Shown here piece by piece: positions 33,966 to 42,900 of a stretch of DNA of 64,000 bases. Positions within the stretch are counted from its first letter, which is position 1; the number at the start of each line of letters is the position of its first letter. A model generated the notes under the pieces. It saw only the letters and a program-made list of their open reading frames with translations, was not told the DNA's origin and made no database searches. Position numbers and translations under genes: made by a program. The DNA comes from Microcystis viridis FACHB-1342. Lineage in GTDB: Bacteria; Cyanobacteriota; Cyanobacteriia; Cyanobacteriales; Microcystaceae. Where the stretch lies: assembly GCF_014698335.1 (NCBI RefSeq), contig NZ_JACJSV010000002.1:62001-126000 (forward strand), read 5' to 3'.

Positions 33966-35537
33966 ATGTTCCCTGTAGATTTTCACCGCACAGAAATAAC
34001 TACCGTTGCCGATCCTATTTATCTAGAAATCTTTAAAAATCTCTATCAATTTATTGCCGAAGAAATGGGGATTACTCTGCAAAATACGGCAGCAAGTGTC
34101 AATATTAAAGAGCGCCTAGACTTCTCCTGTGCTATTTTTGATGAGGTGGGAAATTTAATCGCTAATGCTCCTCATATTCCCGTCCATTTAGGCTCTATGT
34201 CCGATAGCGTTAAAAGCTTAATTCAGGATAAAGGTGAGACGATTCGTCCGGGGAATGTTTATCTGGCTAATAATCCTTATAATGGCGGTACTCACCTGCC
34301 AGATGTCACAGTAATTAGTCCTATTTTTGACCGCCAAAATCAGGAAATATTATTTTATCTTGCCTCCCGGGGACATCAAGCTGATATCGGTGGCATTACC
34401 CCCGGTTCTATGCCTCCCCATTCTGTCCATATTAGCGAAGAAGGAATTTTATTCGATAATTTTTTGCTGGTAGCAGCGGGACAGTTTCGGGAACAAGAAT
34501 TAATTAATCACTTAACTAATAGTCCTTTTCCTGCACGCAATATCGCCCAAAATATTGCCGATTTTCAGGCACAAATAGCCGCTAATGCCAAGGGGGAAAG
34601 AGAATTACATAATATGGTTGAGCGCTACGGATTAGCTATGGTTAAAGCCTATCAACAGTTCGTTCAAGATAATGCGGAATTAGCGGTGAGAAAAGCTATA
34701 TCTGTCTTAAAAGATGGTGAATTTACTTATTATCTGGATAACGGTGCTGTCATCAAGGTCAAGATCACCATAGATATTGATAATTGTCAAGCAACCATCG
34801 ATTTTACTGGCACATCTGACCAGTTAAATAATAATTTTAATGCACCCCTAGCAGTGACAAGAGCGGCGGTTTTATACGTTTTTCGTACCCTTGTGGAGGA
34901 GGCAATTCCTTTAAATGCTGGCTGTTTCAAACCCCTCCATTTAATTATCCCATCTGGCTGTTTTCTTAATCCCGTTTATCCAGCGGCCGTAGTAGCTGGA
35001 AATGTGGAAACTTCCCAGGCCATAGTTAATGCTTTATACGGTGCTTTAGGCATTCAGGCAGCCAGTCAAGGAACGATGAATAATTTCACTTTTGGCAATC
35101 AAAAGTACCAATATTATGAGACTATTTGTGGCGGTTCTGGTGCGGGGGCAAATTTTGCGGGAACTGCTGCCGTACAAACCCAGATGACTAATTCCCGTCT
35201 CACCGATCCAGAAGTATTAGAAATGCGTTATCCTGTATTAGTGGAAAGTTTTAGCATTCGCCCCGATAGTGGCGGTAAGGGACAATATTCTGGAGGTGAT
35301 GGTGTCATTAGAAGAATTAAATTTCAAGAGTCCATGACTGCTAATATTTTATCGGGTAATCGCCAGATTCCCCCCTTTGGACTGGCGGGAGGAAAAGCTG
35401 GTAAAATAGGACGTAATGCCGTGGAAAGAAACGATGGAACTATCGAAGAATTGCCCGGTACTGCGACTGTAGAAATGAACCCCGGTGATATTTTTATTAT
35501 TGAAACCCCCGGCGGTGGTGGCTATGGAAATTGCTGA
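33966..35537 (+). CDS. hyuB: Hydantoinase B / 5-oxoprolinase family protein (HyuB)
   Basis: A 523-residue protein of the hydantoinase B/acetone carboxylase alpha/oxoprolinase C-terminal family, which works with a HyuA subunit in ATP-driven opening of 5-oxoproline or hydantoin rings. Recognisable segments are NIKERLDFSCAIFD, GGTHLPDVTVISPIF, SRGHQADIGG, PGSMPPHS and the Gly-rich end ETPGGGGYG. The length is normal. No hyuA gene is adjacent, so the partner must be elsewhere. The ATG lies directly after a TGATAAC repeat with no visible Shine-Dalgarno sequence. Confidence 0.92.
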   Translation: MFPVDFHRTEITTVADPIYLEIFKNLYQFIAEEMGITLQNTAASVNIKERLDFSCAIFDEVGNLIANAPHIPVHLGSMSDSVKSLIQDKGETIRPGNVYLANNPYNGGTHLPDVTVISPIFDRQNQEILFYLASRGHQADIGGITPGSMPPHSVHISEEGILFDNFLLVAAGQFREQELINHLTNSPFPARNIAQNIADFQAQIAANAKGERELHNMVERYGLAMVKAYQQFVQDNAELAVRKAISVLKDGEFTYYLDNGAVIKVKITIDIDNCQATIDFTGTSDQLNNNFNAPLAVTRAAVLYVFRTLVEEAIPLNAGCFKPLHLIIPSGCFLNPVYPAAVVAGNVETSQAIVNALYGALGIQAASQGTMNNFTFGNQKYQYYETICGGSGAGANFAGTAAVQTQMTNSRLTDPEVLEMRYPVLVESFSIRPDSGGKGQYSGGDGVIRRIKFQESMTANILSGNRQIPPFGLAGGKAGKIGRNAVERNDGTIEELPGTATVEMNPGDIFIIETPGGGGYGNC

Positions 35538-35558
35538 ACGATAACTTTAATTTTAATT

Positions 35559-35660
35559 AAGTACCTAAGCAAAATTAAGTAAGTGGTTATAATTAAATTA
35601 AAGATGGATACCCCCTTAATCCCCCCTTAATAAGGGGGGTGTCTGACGATTTACTGATTA
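35559..35660. mobile_element. Composite of MITE family B and A ends
   Basis: TAAGTACCTAAGCAAAAT is the left end of family B. It is immediately followed by TAAGTAAGTGGTTATAATTA, an end of family A, then an A-type interior with CCCCCCTTAATAAGGGGGG. The A element lacks its other end. It lies between hyuB and tsaD. Confidence 0.6.
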
Positions 35661-35664
35661 AATC

Positions 35665-36699
35665 ATGACAATTATCTTAGCGATCGAAACCAGTTGCGAT
35701 GAAACGGCTGTGGCTATTGTTAACAATAACCAGGTGTTGAGTAGTGTGGTTTCTTCTCAAATTGATCTCCATCGTCCCTATGGCGGTGTTGTGCCAGAAA
35801 TGGCCTCCCGACAACACCTAGAAACCATTAATTTTTGTCTAGAAAAAGCTTGGCAAGAAACGGGGTTAACTTGGTCAGAAATTGATGGGATAGCCGCCAC
35901 AGTTGCTCCCGGTTTAGTAGGTGCTTTAATGGTGGGAATGACGGCAGCCAAAACCCTGGCTATTATCCACGATAAACCCTTTATCGGCATTCATCATCTC
36001 GAAGGTCATATCTATGCTTCCTATCTCGCTGAATCTGATCTTAAACCTCCTTTTTTATCTCTTTTAGTCTCCGGGGGTCATACCAGTTTAATCCATGTGC
36101 AGGCCTGCGGTAAATATCAACAATTAGGAACTACTAGAGATGATGCAGCTGGAGAAGCTTTTGATAAAGTGGCACGATTATTAAACTTAAGTTATCCCGG
36201 AGGTCCGATCATTGATCGCATTGCTAAAGATGGTAATCCCCAAGCTTTTCCCTTACCCGAAGGTAAAATATCTTTACCAACCGGCGGTTTTCATGCCTAT
36301 GATTCCAGTTTTAGCGGTTTAAAAACTGCTGTTTTGCGCTTAGTAGAGAAATTCGAGCCAGATAATTTACCTGTAGCTGATATAGCCGCTAGTTTTCAAG
36401 ATACGGTGGCCAGAAGTTTAACCCGTCGGACCATCAATTGTGCCTTAGATTATGGCTTAAAAACTATTGCGATCGGGGGAGGAGTAGCTGCTAATAGTGC
36501 CTTAAGAAATCATCTGGAAACTGCCGCCAAAAATCATGATTTAACCGTCTATTTTCCGCCACTTAAACTCTGTACAGATAACGCCGCTATGATTGCTCGC
36601 GCTGCTGTTGATCATTATGATCTTGGTCATTTTTCTGACCTTTCTATCGGTGTTCGTTCCCGTTTACCTTTAAGCGAAGTTATGCAATTATATAAGTAG
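35665..36699 (+). CDS. tsaD: tRNA N6-adenosine threonylcarbamoyltransferase TsaD
   Basis: Transfers the threonylcarbamoyl group to A37 of ANN-decoding tRNAs (t6A), with TsaB and TsaE, and is essential in most bacteria. A 344-residue Kae1/ASKHA-fold protein: start [16 protein letters not shown], metal-binding [10 protein letters not shown] (HxxxH, about 110-115), [24 protein letters not shown] and a TDNAAMIA motif near the C-terminus. The TAG stop codon coincides with the first bases of a family C MITE end (TAGGGTTTGCGG), so the terminal residues could be element-derived. Confidence 0.96.
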   Translation: MTIILAIETSCDETAVAIVNNNQVLSSVVSSQIDLHRPYGGVVPEMASRQHLETINFCLEKAWQETGLTWSEIDGIAATVAPGLVGALMVGMTAAKTLAIIHDKPFIGIHHLEGHIYASYLAESDLKPPFLSLLVSGGHTSLIHVQACGKYQQLGTTRDDAAGEAFDKVARLLNLSYPGGPIIDRIAKDGNPQAFPLPEGKISLPTGGFHAYDSSFSGLKTAVLRLVEKFEPDNLPVADIAASFQDTVARSLTRRTINCALDYGLKTIAIGGGVAANSALRNHLETAAKNHDLTVYFPPLKLCTDNAAMIARAAVDHYDLGHFSDLSIGVRSRLPLSEVMQLYK

Positions 36700-36850
36700 G
36701 GTTTGCGGCAAAAAGGTTTTCGGTGGGGGCAGGGTGTAGGGTGTAGGGTGTAGGGTGTAGGGTGTAGGGTGTAGGGTTTTAACTATTTTCAGCATGAAGC
36801 CCAACGCCCGATCATGTTACGCTACCGCTAACCCATCCTATAAATAATTG
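36697..36850. mobile_element. MITE-like element, family C, truncated copy
   Basis: Starts TAGGGTTTGCGGCAAAAAGG, then six GTGTAGG units (36722-36777) and TTTTAACTATTTTCAGC, as in the other family C copies. A weak right end (GCTAACCCATCCTATA) lies near 36830-36845. It overlaps the tsaD stop codon. Confidence 0.6.
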
Positions 36851-36990
36851 CGCCTCCCTACTTAATACGTCAGATTTTTAGATATCAGCCGTCAGTATTC
36901 AGTATTCAGTATTCAGAATTGAGGAGATTGCTTTTATCTATTCTCCCTGTCTCCCCACCCCACTTCATAATTCATAATTGATAATTTATA

Positions 36991-37872
36991 ATGTTTGGCT
37001 TTTTAAATCTCAATAAACCCCCCGATTGGACTTCTCACGATTGTGTGGCCAAAGTCCGAAAAATTCTTAAGACAAAACGAGTCGGCCATGGCGGAACTTT
37101 AGATCCTATGGCCACGGGAGTTTTACCGATCGCCGTCGGGGCTGCCACCCGATTACTGCCCTATTTACCCGAAAATAAGGCTTATCGGGCAAAAATCCAG
37201 TTAGGACTCAGCACCGATACCGATGATATTACCGGAAAAGCGATCGCTACTTGTCCCTGGCCCGATTTAACTTTAGAGGCAGTTAAGCCGCATTTAGCGG
37301 AATTTATTGGCAATATTGCCCAGATTCCACCGATGTATAGTGCTATTCACCAGGATGGTCGCCGTCTTTACGAATTGGCACGCAAAGGGGAAATAATCGC
37401 AGTGGAGCCTCGTCATGTCAAAATTGACCAAATTACAGTTTTAGACTGGTTAGAGGGCGAATTTCCACAAATAGAGCTAGATATTCACTGTGGATCGGGG
37501 ACTTATATCCGTTCCCTGGCCAGAGATTTGGGCAAGGTGTTAGCTGTGGGTGGCACTTTAGCCAGTTTAACTCGCACGGAAAGCTGTGGTTTTCAATTAG
37601 CCGATAGTATTAATCTGGAAGCTTTAATGGCTAATTCCGAGGCTTTAATTTCGCCTCGCATTGCCTTGGCACATCTAGACTGGATTTCTTTGACATCAGA
37701 AAGAGTTATCGATTGGTTTCACGGCAGAAAAATTAATCTCACCGATGCAAATGTTATAATCAGTTCTCTGGTTGCTGTGGAGTCTTTAGAGGCTCAATTT
37801 CTCGGCATTGGTGAGATAGTTGTCGCAGAAGATGAATACTATCTACAGCCTAAAATAGTTATTCAGCAATAG
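36991..37872 (+). CDS. truB: tRNA pseudouridine(55) synthase
   Basis: Isomerises U55 in the T-loop of tRNAs. The 293-residue product starts MFGFLNLNKPPDWTSHD; it has the catalytic Asp in HGGTLDPMATGVLPI, then YRAKIQLGLSTDTDD, the PPMYSAIH motif and SGTYIRSLARDLG. Length and domain order match bacterial TruB with a C-terminal extension. It stands alone after a repeat-filled gap. ATAATTCATAATTGATAA repeats precede the start, leaving no clear Shine-Dalgarno site. Confidence 0.96.
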   Translation: MFGFLNLNKPPDWTSHDCVAKVRKILKTKRVGHGGTLDPMATGVLPIAVGAATRLLPYLPENKAYRAKIQLGLSTDTDDITGKAIATCPWPDLTLEAVKPHLAEFIGNIAQIPPMYSAIHQDGRRLYELARKGEIIAVEPRHVKIDQITVLDWLEGEFPQIELDIHCGSGTYIRSLARDLGKVLAVGGTLASLTRTESCGFQLADSINLEALMANSEALISPRIALAHLDWISLTSERVIDWFHGRKINLTDANVIISSLVAVESLEAQFLGIGEIVVAEDEYYLQPKIVIQQ

Positions 37873-37949
37873 GGGTAATATATGGGTATATCTCAGTTTT
37901 GTAGAAATGTCTATATTACATTTTGAGCGCAGGCCATTGGCGTAATAAT

Positions 37950-38006
37950 ATTATTGTAGGGGCGAATTGCATTCACCCTATTGTAGGGGCGAATTGCATT
38001 CGCCCT
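37950..38006. repeat. Direct repeat TTGTAGGGGCGAATTGCATTC
   Basis: Two tandem copies of a 26-28-bp unit (TGTAGGGGCGAATTGCATTC then ACCC or GCCC) lie downstream of truB. Related GTAGGGGCGAA sequence forms the arms of the hairpin at 59158-59230, so they belong to one repeat family. Confidence 0.75.
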
Positions 38007-38108
38007 CCGGAAAGAGGCAACAGGAAAGGGAAAAATATGTATAATTGATTCTCTCTGGGTACTTAATAAATACTTTTTCTACATCTTAAGTATTCTTATC
38101 TGGACAAA

Positions 38109-38366
38109 CTAAGCTTTTTTATCAACAGTATAAACCCACTGATTATCATTTTTTCTGGCCACGATTTTTTTAGAAGCAACCAAAGATTTTAGACAAAGAT
38201 TGAGCATAGAAACGGGACGATTTAAGCGCTCACTCAATTCTTGAACTGTGATTCCTTGGGGATAAAATTGCATAAGTTCAAAAATTTGTGCGCTAGTATT
38301 TAATCCTTTTGTCGGACTAATAATCTTGATAGCCAAGGCTAGTAATCGGGAGAAACGACAGGCCAT
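38109..38366 (-). CDS. Small winged-helix protein
   Basis: An 85-residue basic protein. The segment IFELMQFYPQGITVQELSER followed by PVSMLNLCLKSLVASKKI and a beta hairpin ending NQWVYTV fits a winged helix-turn-helix DNA-binding domain. The first 20 residues are outside the fold, and the true start may be internal. Not recognised as a named family; probably a small regulator. It converges with truB. Confidence 0.6.
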   Translation of the reverse strand: MACRFSRLLALAIKIISPTKGLNTSAQIFELMQFYPQGITVQELSERLNRPVSMLNLCLKSLVASKKIVARKNDNQWVYTVDKKA

Positions 38367-38467
38367 TAGACCCTTGTTTGTCGCTGCTTTGTTCCGATCA
38401 ATCTAGCCTTTTTTTCGAGAAGTTATTAGGGTTTAAAATGCTAATAAAACTCTGACGAAAATAGAGA

Positions 38468-39514
38468 TTAATTTGTTCCCATAATCTCTTGAATAGCAGA
38501 TAAAAGGCGATCAATCTCCTCATCAGTGCCGATAGAAATCCGCACATAATTCTGAATGCGAGGATGTTTAAAATATCGCACTAATATCTGACGGTCTTTG
38601 AGTTGATTATATAACTCACTGGCACTAATCTGGGGGGGAGAAGCGAGGATAAAATTAGCTTCCGAGTCAAAAACAATAAATCCCAACTCCCGCAAAGAAG
38701 TAATTAAACGGCTGCGGGTTTGACGGACTTTTTGCCAAACTTGCTCAAAATAATTATGGTGTTTTAAAGCTGCTGTGGCTAAAGTTTGAGCGATGCGATC
38801 TAAATTATAGGAATCACGCACCTTATCCATCTGTTCGATAATGGCCCCGGAAGCAAAACCGAAACCGACTCTTAACCCCGCTAAACTATAACTTTTCGAC
38901 ATGGTACGACTAATGATGACATTATCGTAACGGGAGAGAAAATCGAGATGATTGTCATCACTAAAATCCACATAAGCTTCATCAATTAATACCAATCCCG
39001 ATGCATTAGCACAGGTTGCCTCTAAATAGTCGCGCTCAAGATGTTTCCCGACGGGAGGATTAGGAGAAGCTAGAAAAATTAATTTCGCTTCCGGACAAAT
39101 AATCGGTCCGGCTAATTCAAATTTATCATTAGTGGGAAATTCGATAATATTTGCCCCGTGTACCCGGGCAATTGTCTCGTAAAGGGAATAGGTTAAATCC
39201 AAAAAAGCGACACTTTCGCAAGGGTTAACAAAAGTTCGCAGGGCGATATTAAGTATATCATCGGAGCCATTACCCGCGATTATCTGATCGGCTGCTATGC
39301 CGTATAATTCCGCCGCCGTTTGCCGTAACTCTTTGGAGATAGGATCGGGATAGAGTCGGACTTTCTCTAATTGCTCTGGCAGGTGGGCAAAAATTTCCGC
39401 CGGTGGGGGATAGGGATTCTCATTGGTGTTAAGTTTGGTAAATCCCGCGCTTTGGGGCTGTTCTCCCGGAGTGTAAGCGGGGGTTTGACGAACACAATCG
39501 CGTGTAGGTAGCAT
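38468..39514 (-). CDS. hisC: Histidinol-phosphate aminotransferase
   Basis: A PLP enzyme of histidine synthesis (imidazole acetol-phosphate to histidinol-phosphate, with glutamate). The 348-residue fold type I aminotransferase has NENPYPPP near the start, GNGSDDILNIALRTF, LIDEAYVDFS and the PLP lysine in SKSYSLAGLRVGFG, with a C-terminal arginine in YVRISIGT. Length and motifs fit HisC; a paralogue acting on other aromatic substrates is possible. It is downstream of ispG on the same strand with about 100 bp between. Confidence 0.9.
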   Translation of the reverse strand: MLPTRDCVRQTPAYTPGEQPQSAGFTKLNTNENPYPPPAEIFAHLPEQLEKVRLYPDPISKELRQTAAELYGIAADQIIAGNGSDDILNIALRTFVNPCESVAFLDLTYSLYETIARVHGANIIEFPTNDKFELAGPIICPEAKLIFLASPNPPVGKHLERDYLEATCANASGLVLIDEAYVDFSDDNHLDFLSRYDNVIISRTMSKSYSLAGLRVGFGFASGAIIEQMDKVRDSYNLDRIAQTLATAALKHHNYFEQVWQKVRQTRSRLITSLRELGFIVFDSEANFILASPPQISASELYNQLKDRQILVRYFKHPRIQNYVRISIGTDEEIDRLLSAIQEIMGTN

Positions 39515-39615
39515 GGACTCTCTGGGGCGGCAATTTCTAGCAAGCTTTCCATTGTAACAAATTCTCGCCGATGATCGGGGGTTGAATCGATGTCAACCCC
39601 TACTGGTAAAACTAA

Positions 39616-40836
39616 TTAAGGTTCTACCCAACGGCCATCGGCTTTAATTAAATTAATCAACTCGGTTACACCTTCACTTTCGGGGACGCGTTTAATTTCC
39701 TCGCGACCGCGATAAAGGGAGATATAACCGGCCTGTTTCCCCACATAACCATAGTCTGCGTCGGCCATTTCTCCCGGTCCATTGACAATACAACCCATAA
39801 CGGCGATATCGAGTCCGGTGAGGTGTTTAGTCGCTGCGCGCACTTGCTGCAGGACATCTTCTAAATTAAAAAGAGTGCGACCACAGGAAGGACAGGCAAC
39901 GTATTCGACCATGGTTTTCCGCAGTCCCAGGGCCTGGAGAATGCTGTAACAGACGGGAATTTCCTTTTCGGGAGCTTCCGTCAGAGAAACGCGAATCGTA
40001 TCACCAATACCGTCCGCTAAGAGAGTGGCAATCCCGGCAGTGGATTTAATTCGTCCGTATTCCCCATCTCCTGCCTCAGTAACCCCCAAATGTAGGGGAT
40101 AATCCATACCTAACTCGTCCATGCGCTTAACCATGAGACGATAGGCGGCCACCATCACCGGCACGCGGGAAGCTTTCAGGGAAACCACTAGATTGCGAAA
40201 ATCGAGGGATTCGCAGATGCGGATGAATTCTAAAGCCGACTGTACCATTCCTTCGGGGGTGTCGCCGTAGGTAAAGAGCATTCTTTCGGCCAGAGAACCG
40301 TGGTTAACGCCGATTCGCATCGCTTTATCTTGATCTCGCAGGGAAACTACTAAAGGTTTCAGAGTTTCGGCTATTTTTTCGCCAATTTCATCAAATTCTG
40401 CTTGACTGTACTCGCTGCGGTCGGCTTTCGGTTTCTCGAAAACGTACAAACCGGGGTTAATCCGCACTTTATCGACGTGCTTGGCCACTTCTAGGGCGAT
40501 TTTCATGCCGTTGTGATGTACATCGGCTACTAACGGCACAGGTTGATAGGTGGCGAGCAGTTTTTCCCTAATTTTAGCTAAAGCGGTGGCGTGGGACAGA
40601 CTCGGCACGGTGACGCGGACAATTTCACAGCCGATTTCATGGAGGCGACGGATACCGGCCACGGAACCGTCTATATCAAGGGTATCCTCGTTAATCATCG
40701 ACTGCACGACCACGGGATGACCACCACCGATGGTAACGCTACCTACCCGGACGGGACGGGTTTTGCGTCGGTGAATCGTGGTGTCGAATTCGGAGGCAGT
40801 TGCGGGGGGGTTGAGCGTCGATTCCAAGGTTTGCAT
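39616..40836 (-). CDS. ispG: (E)-4-hydroxy-3-methylbut-2-enyl-diphosphate synthase
   Basis: The sixth step of the MEP isoprenoid pathway (MEcPP to HMBPP); it uses a 4Fe-4S cluster and electrons from ferredoxin in cyanobacteria. I choose the ATG at 40836 (406 residues, [11 protein letters not shown]...), because the upstream 16 residues of the longer frame overlap the preceding gene. Motifs are [38 protein letters not shown], the cluster Cys motif CPSCGRTLF and [16 protein letters not shown]. It is downstream of the hydrolase gene on the same strand, 34 bp away. Confidence 0.96.
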   Translation of the reverse strand: MQTLESTLNPPATASEFDTTIHRRKTRPVRVGSVTIGGGHPVVVQSMINEDTLDIDGSVAGIRRLHEIGCEIVRVTVPSLSHATALAKIREKLLATYQPVPLVADVHHNGMKIALEVAKHVDKVRINPGLYVFEKPKADRSEYSQAEFDEIGEKIAETLKPLVVSLRDQDKAMRIGVNHGSLAERMLFTYGDTPEGMVQSALEFIRICESLDFRNLVVSLKASRVPVMVAAYRLMVKRMDELGMDYPLHLGVTEAGDGEYGRIKSTAGIATLLADGIGDTIRVSLTEAPEKEIPVCYSILQALGLRKTMVEYVACPSCGRTLFNLEDVLQQVRAATKHLTGLDIAVMGCIVNGPGEMADADYGYVGKQAGYISLYRGREEIKRVPESEGVTELINLIKADGRWVEP

Positions 40837-40870
40837 AGGACTATCACCAACAATCACTCTCCCTATTCTC

Positions 40871-41785
40871 TCAAAGAACAGCAACAGATTCTAGCCACTC
40901 TAATAAAATTGGGTTAAAACGGTCAGGACATTCATCCTGCAAACAATGACCAGCCTGTTCAAATTCTACATATTTAATCCTAGGATTAAGGGAGACAAAA
41001 CCCGGAGCTAACTGGACGGGAACCATGCGATCTTGTTTGCCCCAACACAATAAAATCGGGATTTGTAAACGTGGTAAAATTAGCTTTGCTGGTGGACAAT
41101 ATTCGGGATGATTGACAGCTTGTGCTAGGGAAATAAAGGACTCCGCTGCCCCCTCATCTAGGGTTGGGGCGGCGATAATTTGTACTAATTCGTCGCTGAC
41201 TGCTTTCTTGTCTTCGTAGGCGATTCCTGTCCATTTTTTCAAGACTTGCGGACGACGCAGATAGTAAAATATCGGTTTTAATAGCCAAGGAGAAGTGAAA
41301 AAGTTTTCGATGGGAGTGACGATATTTAATAACCAATCGGCGATCATTTCCCGCCGACGGCTGACATCGGGTAAACTGAGCATAACTAATCTGGCTACCA
41401 TTTCCGGGTATTTACCCGCTAGGGCCATACTAACTAAAGAACCGATCGAATTTCCCACTAATACCACCGGTCTATTGATAAAAGTTTGCCAGAAATCGTG
41501 TATCTGTTCCACCCAGAGATTAACGGTATAGGGAACCTGCACTTTACGCGAACCACCGAAACCTAATAAATCTACTGCGTAAACTCGATGATTTTGGCTG
41601 AGAATAGGAATATTATGGCGCCAATGTTCGATCGCCGCTCCAAATCCGTGCAGTAAAATTAAAGGGGGTTTATCGGCATCTTGGCGGTTTTTTGCCGGCA
41701 TAAAACTATAACGAATTTGCCAACCGCGCCACACCCAATCCCGTTGATAACCGATGCGTTCTGTCCAAGCTGGTGAAATTGTCAC
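40871..41785 (-). CDS. Alpha/beta-fold hydrolase
   Basis: A 304-residue alpha/beta hydrolase with a complete catalytic triad: nucleophile in [16 protein letters not shown] (GNSIG), acid in [10 protein letters not shown] and His in [10 protein letters not shown], plus the oxyanion HGFG motif. It resembles the cyanobacterial/plastid epoxide-hydrolase-like and chlorophyll-dephytylase-like group, but the substrate cannot be told. It precedes ispG; a shared operon would fit a terpenoid or pigment link, which is inference. Confidence 0.85.
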   Translation of the reverse strand: MTISPAWTERIGYQRDWVWRGWQIRYSFMPAKNRQDADKPPLILLHGFGAAIEHWRHNIPILSQNHRVYAVDLLGFGGSRKVQVPYTVNLWVEQIHDFWQTFINRPVVLVGNSIGSLVSMALAGKYPEMVARLVMLSLPDVSRRREMIADWLLNIVTPIENFFTSPWLLKPIFYYLRRPQVLKKWTGIAYEDKKAVSDELVQIIAAPTLDEGAAESFISLAQAVNHPEYCPPAKLILPRLQIPILLCWGKQDRMVPVQLAPGFVSLNPRIKYVEFEQAGHCLQDECPDRFNPILLEWLESVAVL

Positions 41786-41825
41786 TTAAGTCAAACAATT
41801 AAGAGGTTTTCAGGAAATATTACTC

Positions 41826-42004
41826 TAAGTAGGTAGGCGTTAAAAATTATCAGATGCCCCCCTTATTAAGGGGGGACTAAGGGGGGATCGGCACCCCCCT
41901 TATCAAGGGGGATCCCCCCGCCTTCGGCTTCCCCCCTTATCAAGGGGGGCTAGGGGGGATCGAACCTAAAATCCATTTTTAATTTAATTATAACCAGCTA
42001 CTTA
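41826..42004. mobile_element. MITE-like element, family A, copy 2
   Basis: A 179-bp element with ends TAAGTAGGTAGGCGTTAAAA and TTATAACCAGCTACTTA. The interior has two CCCCCCTTAT...AAGGGGGG hairpin blocks separated by CCGCCTTCGGCTTCCCCC, one block more than copy 1. It fills most of the gap upstream of the hydrolase gene and of the next plus-strand gene. Confidence 0.82.
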
Positions 42005-42167
42005 GTTTTATTATACTGGTTTCCCCGTCCCTAACCGGCAGCCGAATAACATTTTTGTACTACTTTTCCCAAATATATTTAAACCTAGGGTTGATCTAGC
42101 CTATGCTAAAAAGAGGGGGATTAAAATCGCTCCTAGACTTTAATTGCAAATTTAGGATACTGCACAG

Positions 42168-42737
42168 ATGGGCAATCTATTTGATGATGTTAGTCGCTTT
42201 CTTGAAACCCAACTGGAAGAATTTCTCAAAAGTCATCCCCAATTAGAATTACAGGCGCTGGTGGAACAACTGCGCGAACAGGAGCGCGATACGGCTAAAC
42301 TGATTAGCGCTCTAGAAAATGAGCGTCAACGTCTCGAACAGCAAATTTTGGCCACTGCCCAAGATATCCAAACTTGGCACGCTAGAATTGATAAGGCTAA
42401 GGCCGCTGGACGGCAGGACTTGGTTAAGGCTGCCAGTGAACGCGAGGCGGCTCTATTTCGTCAGGGTAATCAACTTTGGGGACGGATGGAAGGGGTGAAA
42501 AAACGTCTGACTCAATCTCAAGAGTTACTGCAACAGATCCAACAACGTCGTCAAGAAGTGCAAATTAAAGCCGAAAAAGCCCCTAAAAATCAGTCGCGTG
42601 ACTGGGAAACCACTTTTTGGGATCAACCCCAAGAATCCGACTATCAGCGCTCGAACTACGATAATCTCGATCTAAAATTTAAAGAATGGGAAATGGAAGA
42701 AGAATTGAAAAAATTAAAGCGAGAAATGGGACGATAA
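42168..42737 (+). CDS. TIGR04376-type coiled-coil protein
   Basis: A 189-residue, charged, almost entirely helical protein. It begins MGNLFDDVSRFLETQLEEFL, then has a long coiled coil (about residues 30-145), an acidic Trp/Gln-rich linker and a terminal KFKEWEMEEELKKLKREM helix. This matches a cyanobacterial family of unknown function (TIGR04376). Its N-terminus (FLETQLEEFLKSHP) may be an amphipathic membrane-associating helix, as in PspA/Vipp1-like proteins; that is inference. Monocistronic; a family B MITE starts 8 bp after its stop. Confidence 0.8.
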   Translation: MGNLFDDVSRFLETQLEEFLKSHPQLELQALVEQLREQERDTAKLISALENERQRLEQQILATAQDIQTWHARIDKAKAAGRQDLVKAASEREAALFRQGNQLWGRMEGVKKRLTQSQELLQQIQQRRQEVQIKAEKAPKNQSRDWETTFWDQPQESDYQRSNYDNLDLKFKEWEMEEELKKLKREMGR

Positions 42738-42744
42738 TTACTGT

Positions 42745-42898
42745 TAAGTATCTAAGCACAATTAATTACACATCTAAGCCACTACTCCGTCAGACTTCTG
42801 CTGTGAGTAAACAGTGAACTGAAAACTCAAATCCGATCCCTAATAGCTGTATCCCGTCTCCTGTCTCGACTAGGAAATTAATTTTGCACGACTACTTA
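42745..42898. mobile_element. MITE-like element, family B, copy 2
   Basis: Left end TAAGTATCTAAGCACAATTA, right end GGAAATTAATTTTGCACGAC then TACTTA. The 154-bp interior contains AGTAAACAGTGAACTGAAAAC repeats in place of the TTGCCTC repeats of copy 1. It separates two convergent genes. Confidence 0.75.
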
Positions 42899-42900
42899 AT

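Noticed and set aside
33675-33986. 103-codon minus-strand frame
   Set aside because: Includes translated TGATAAC repeats (SYQLSVISYQL) and overlaps the hyuB start.
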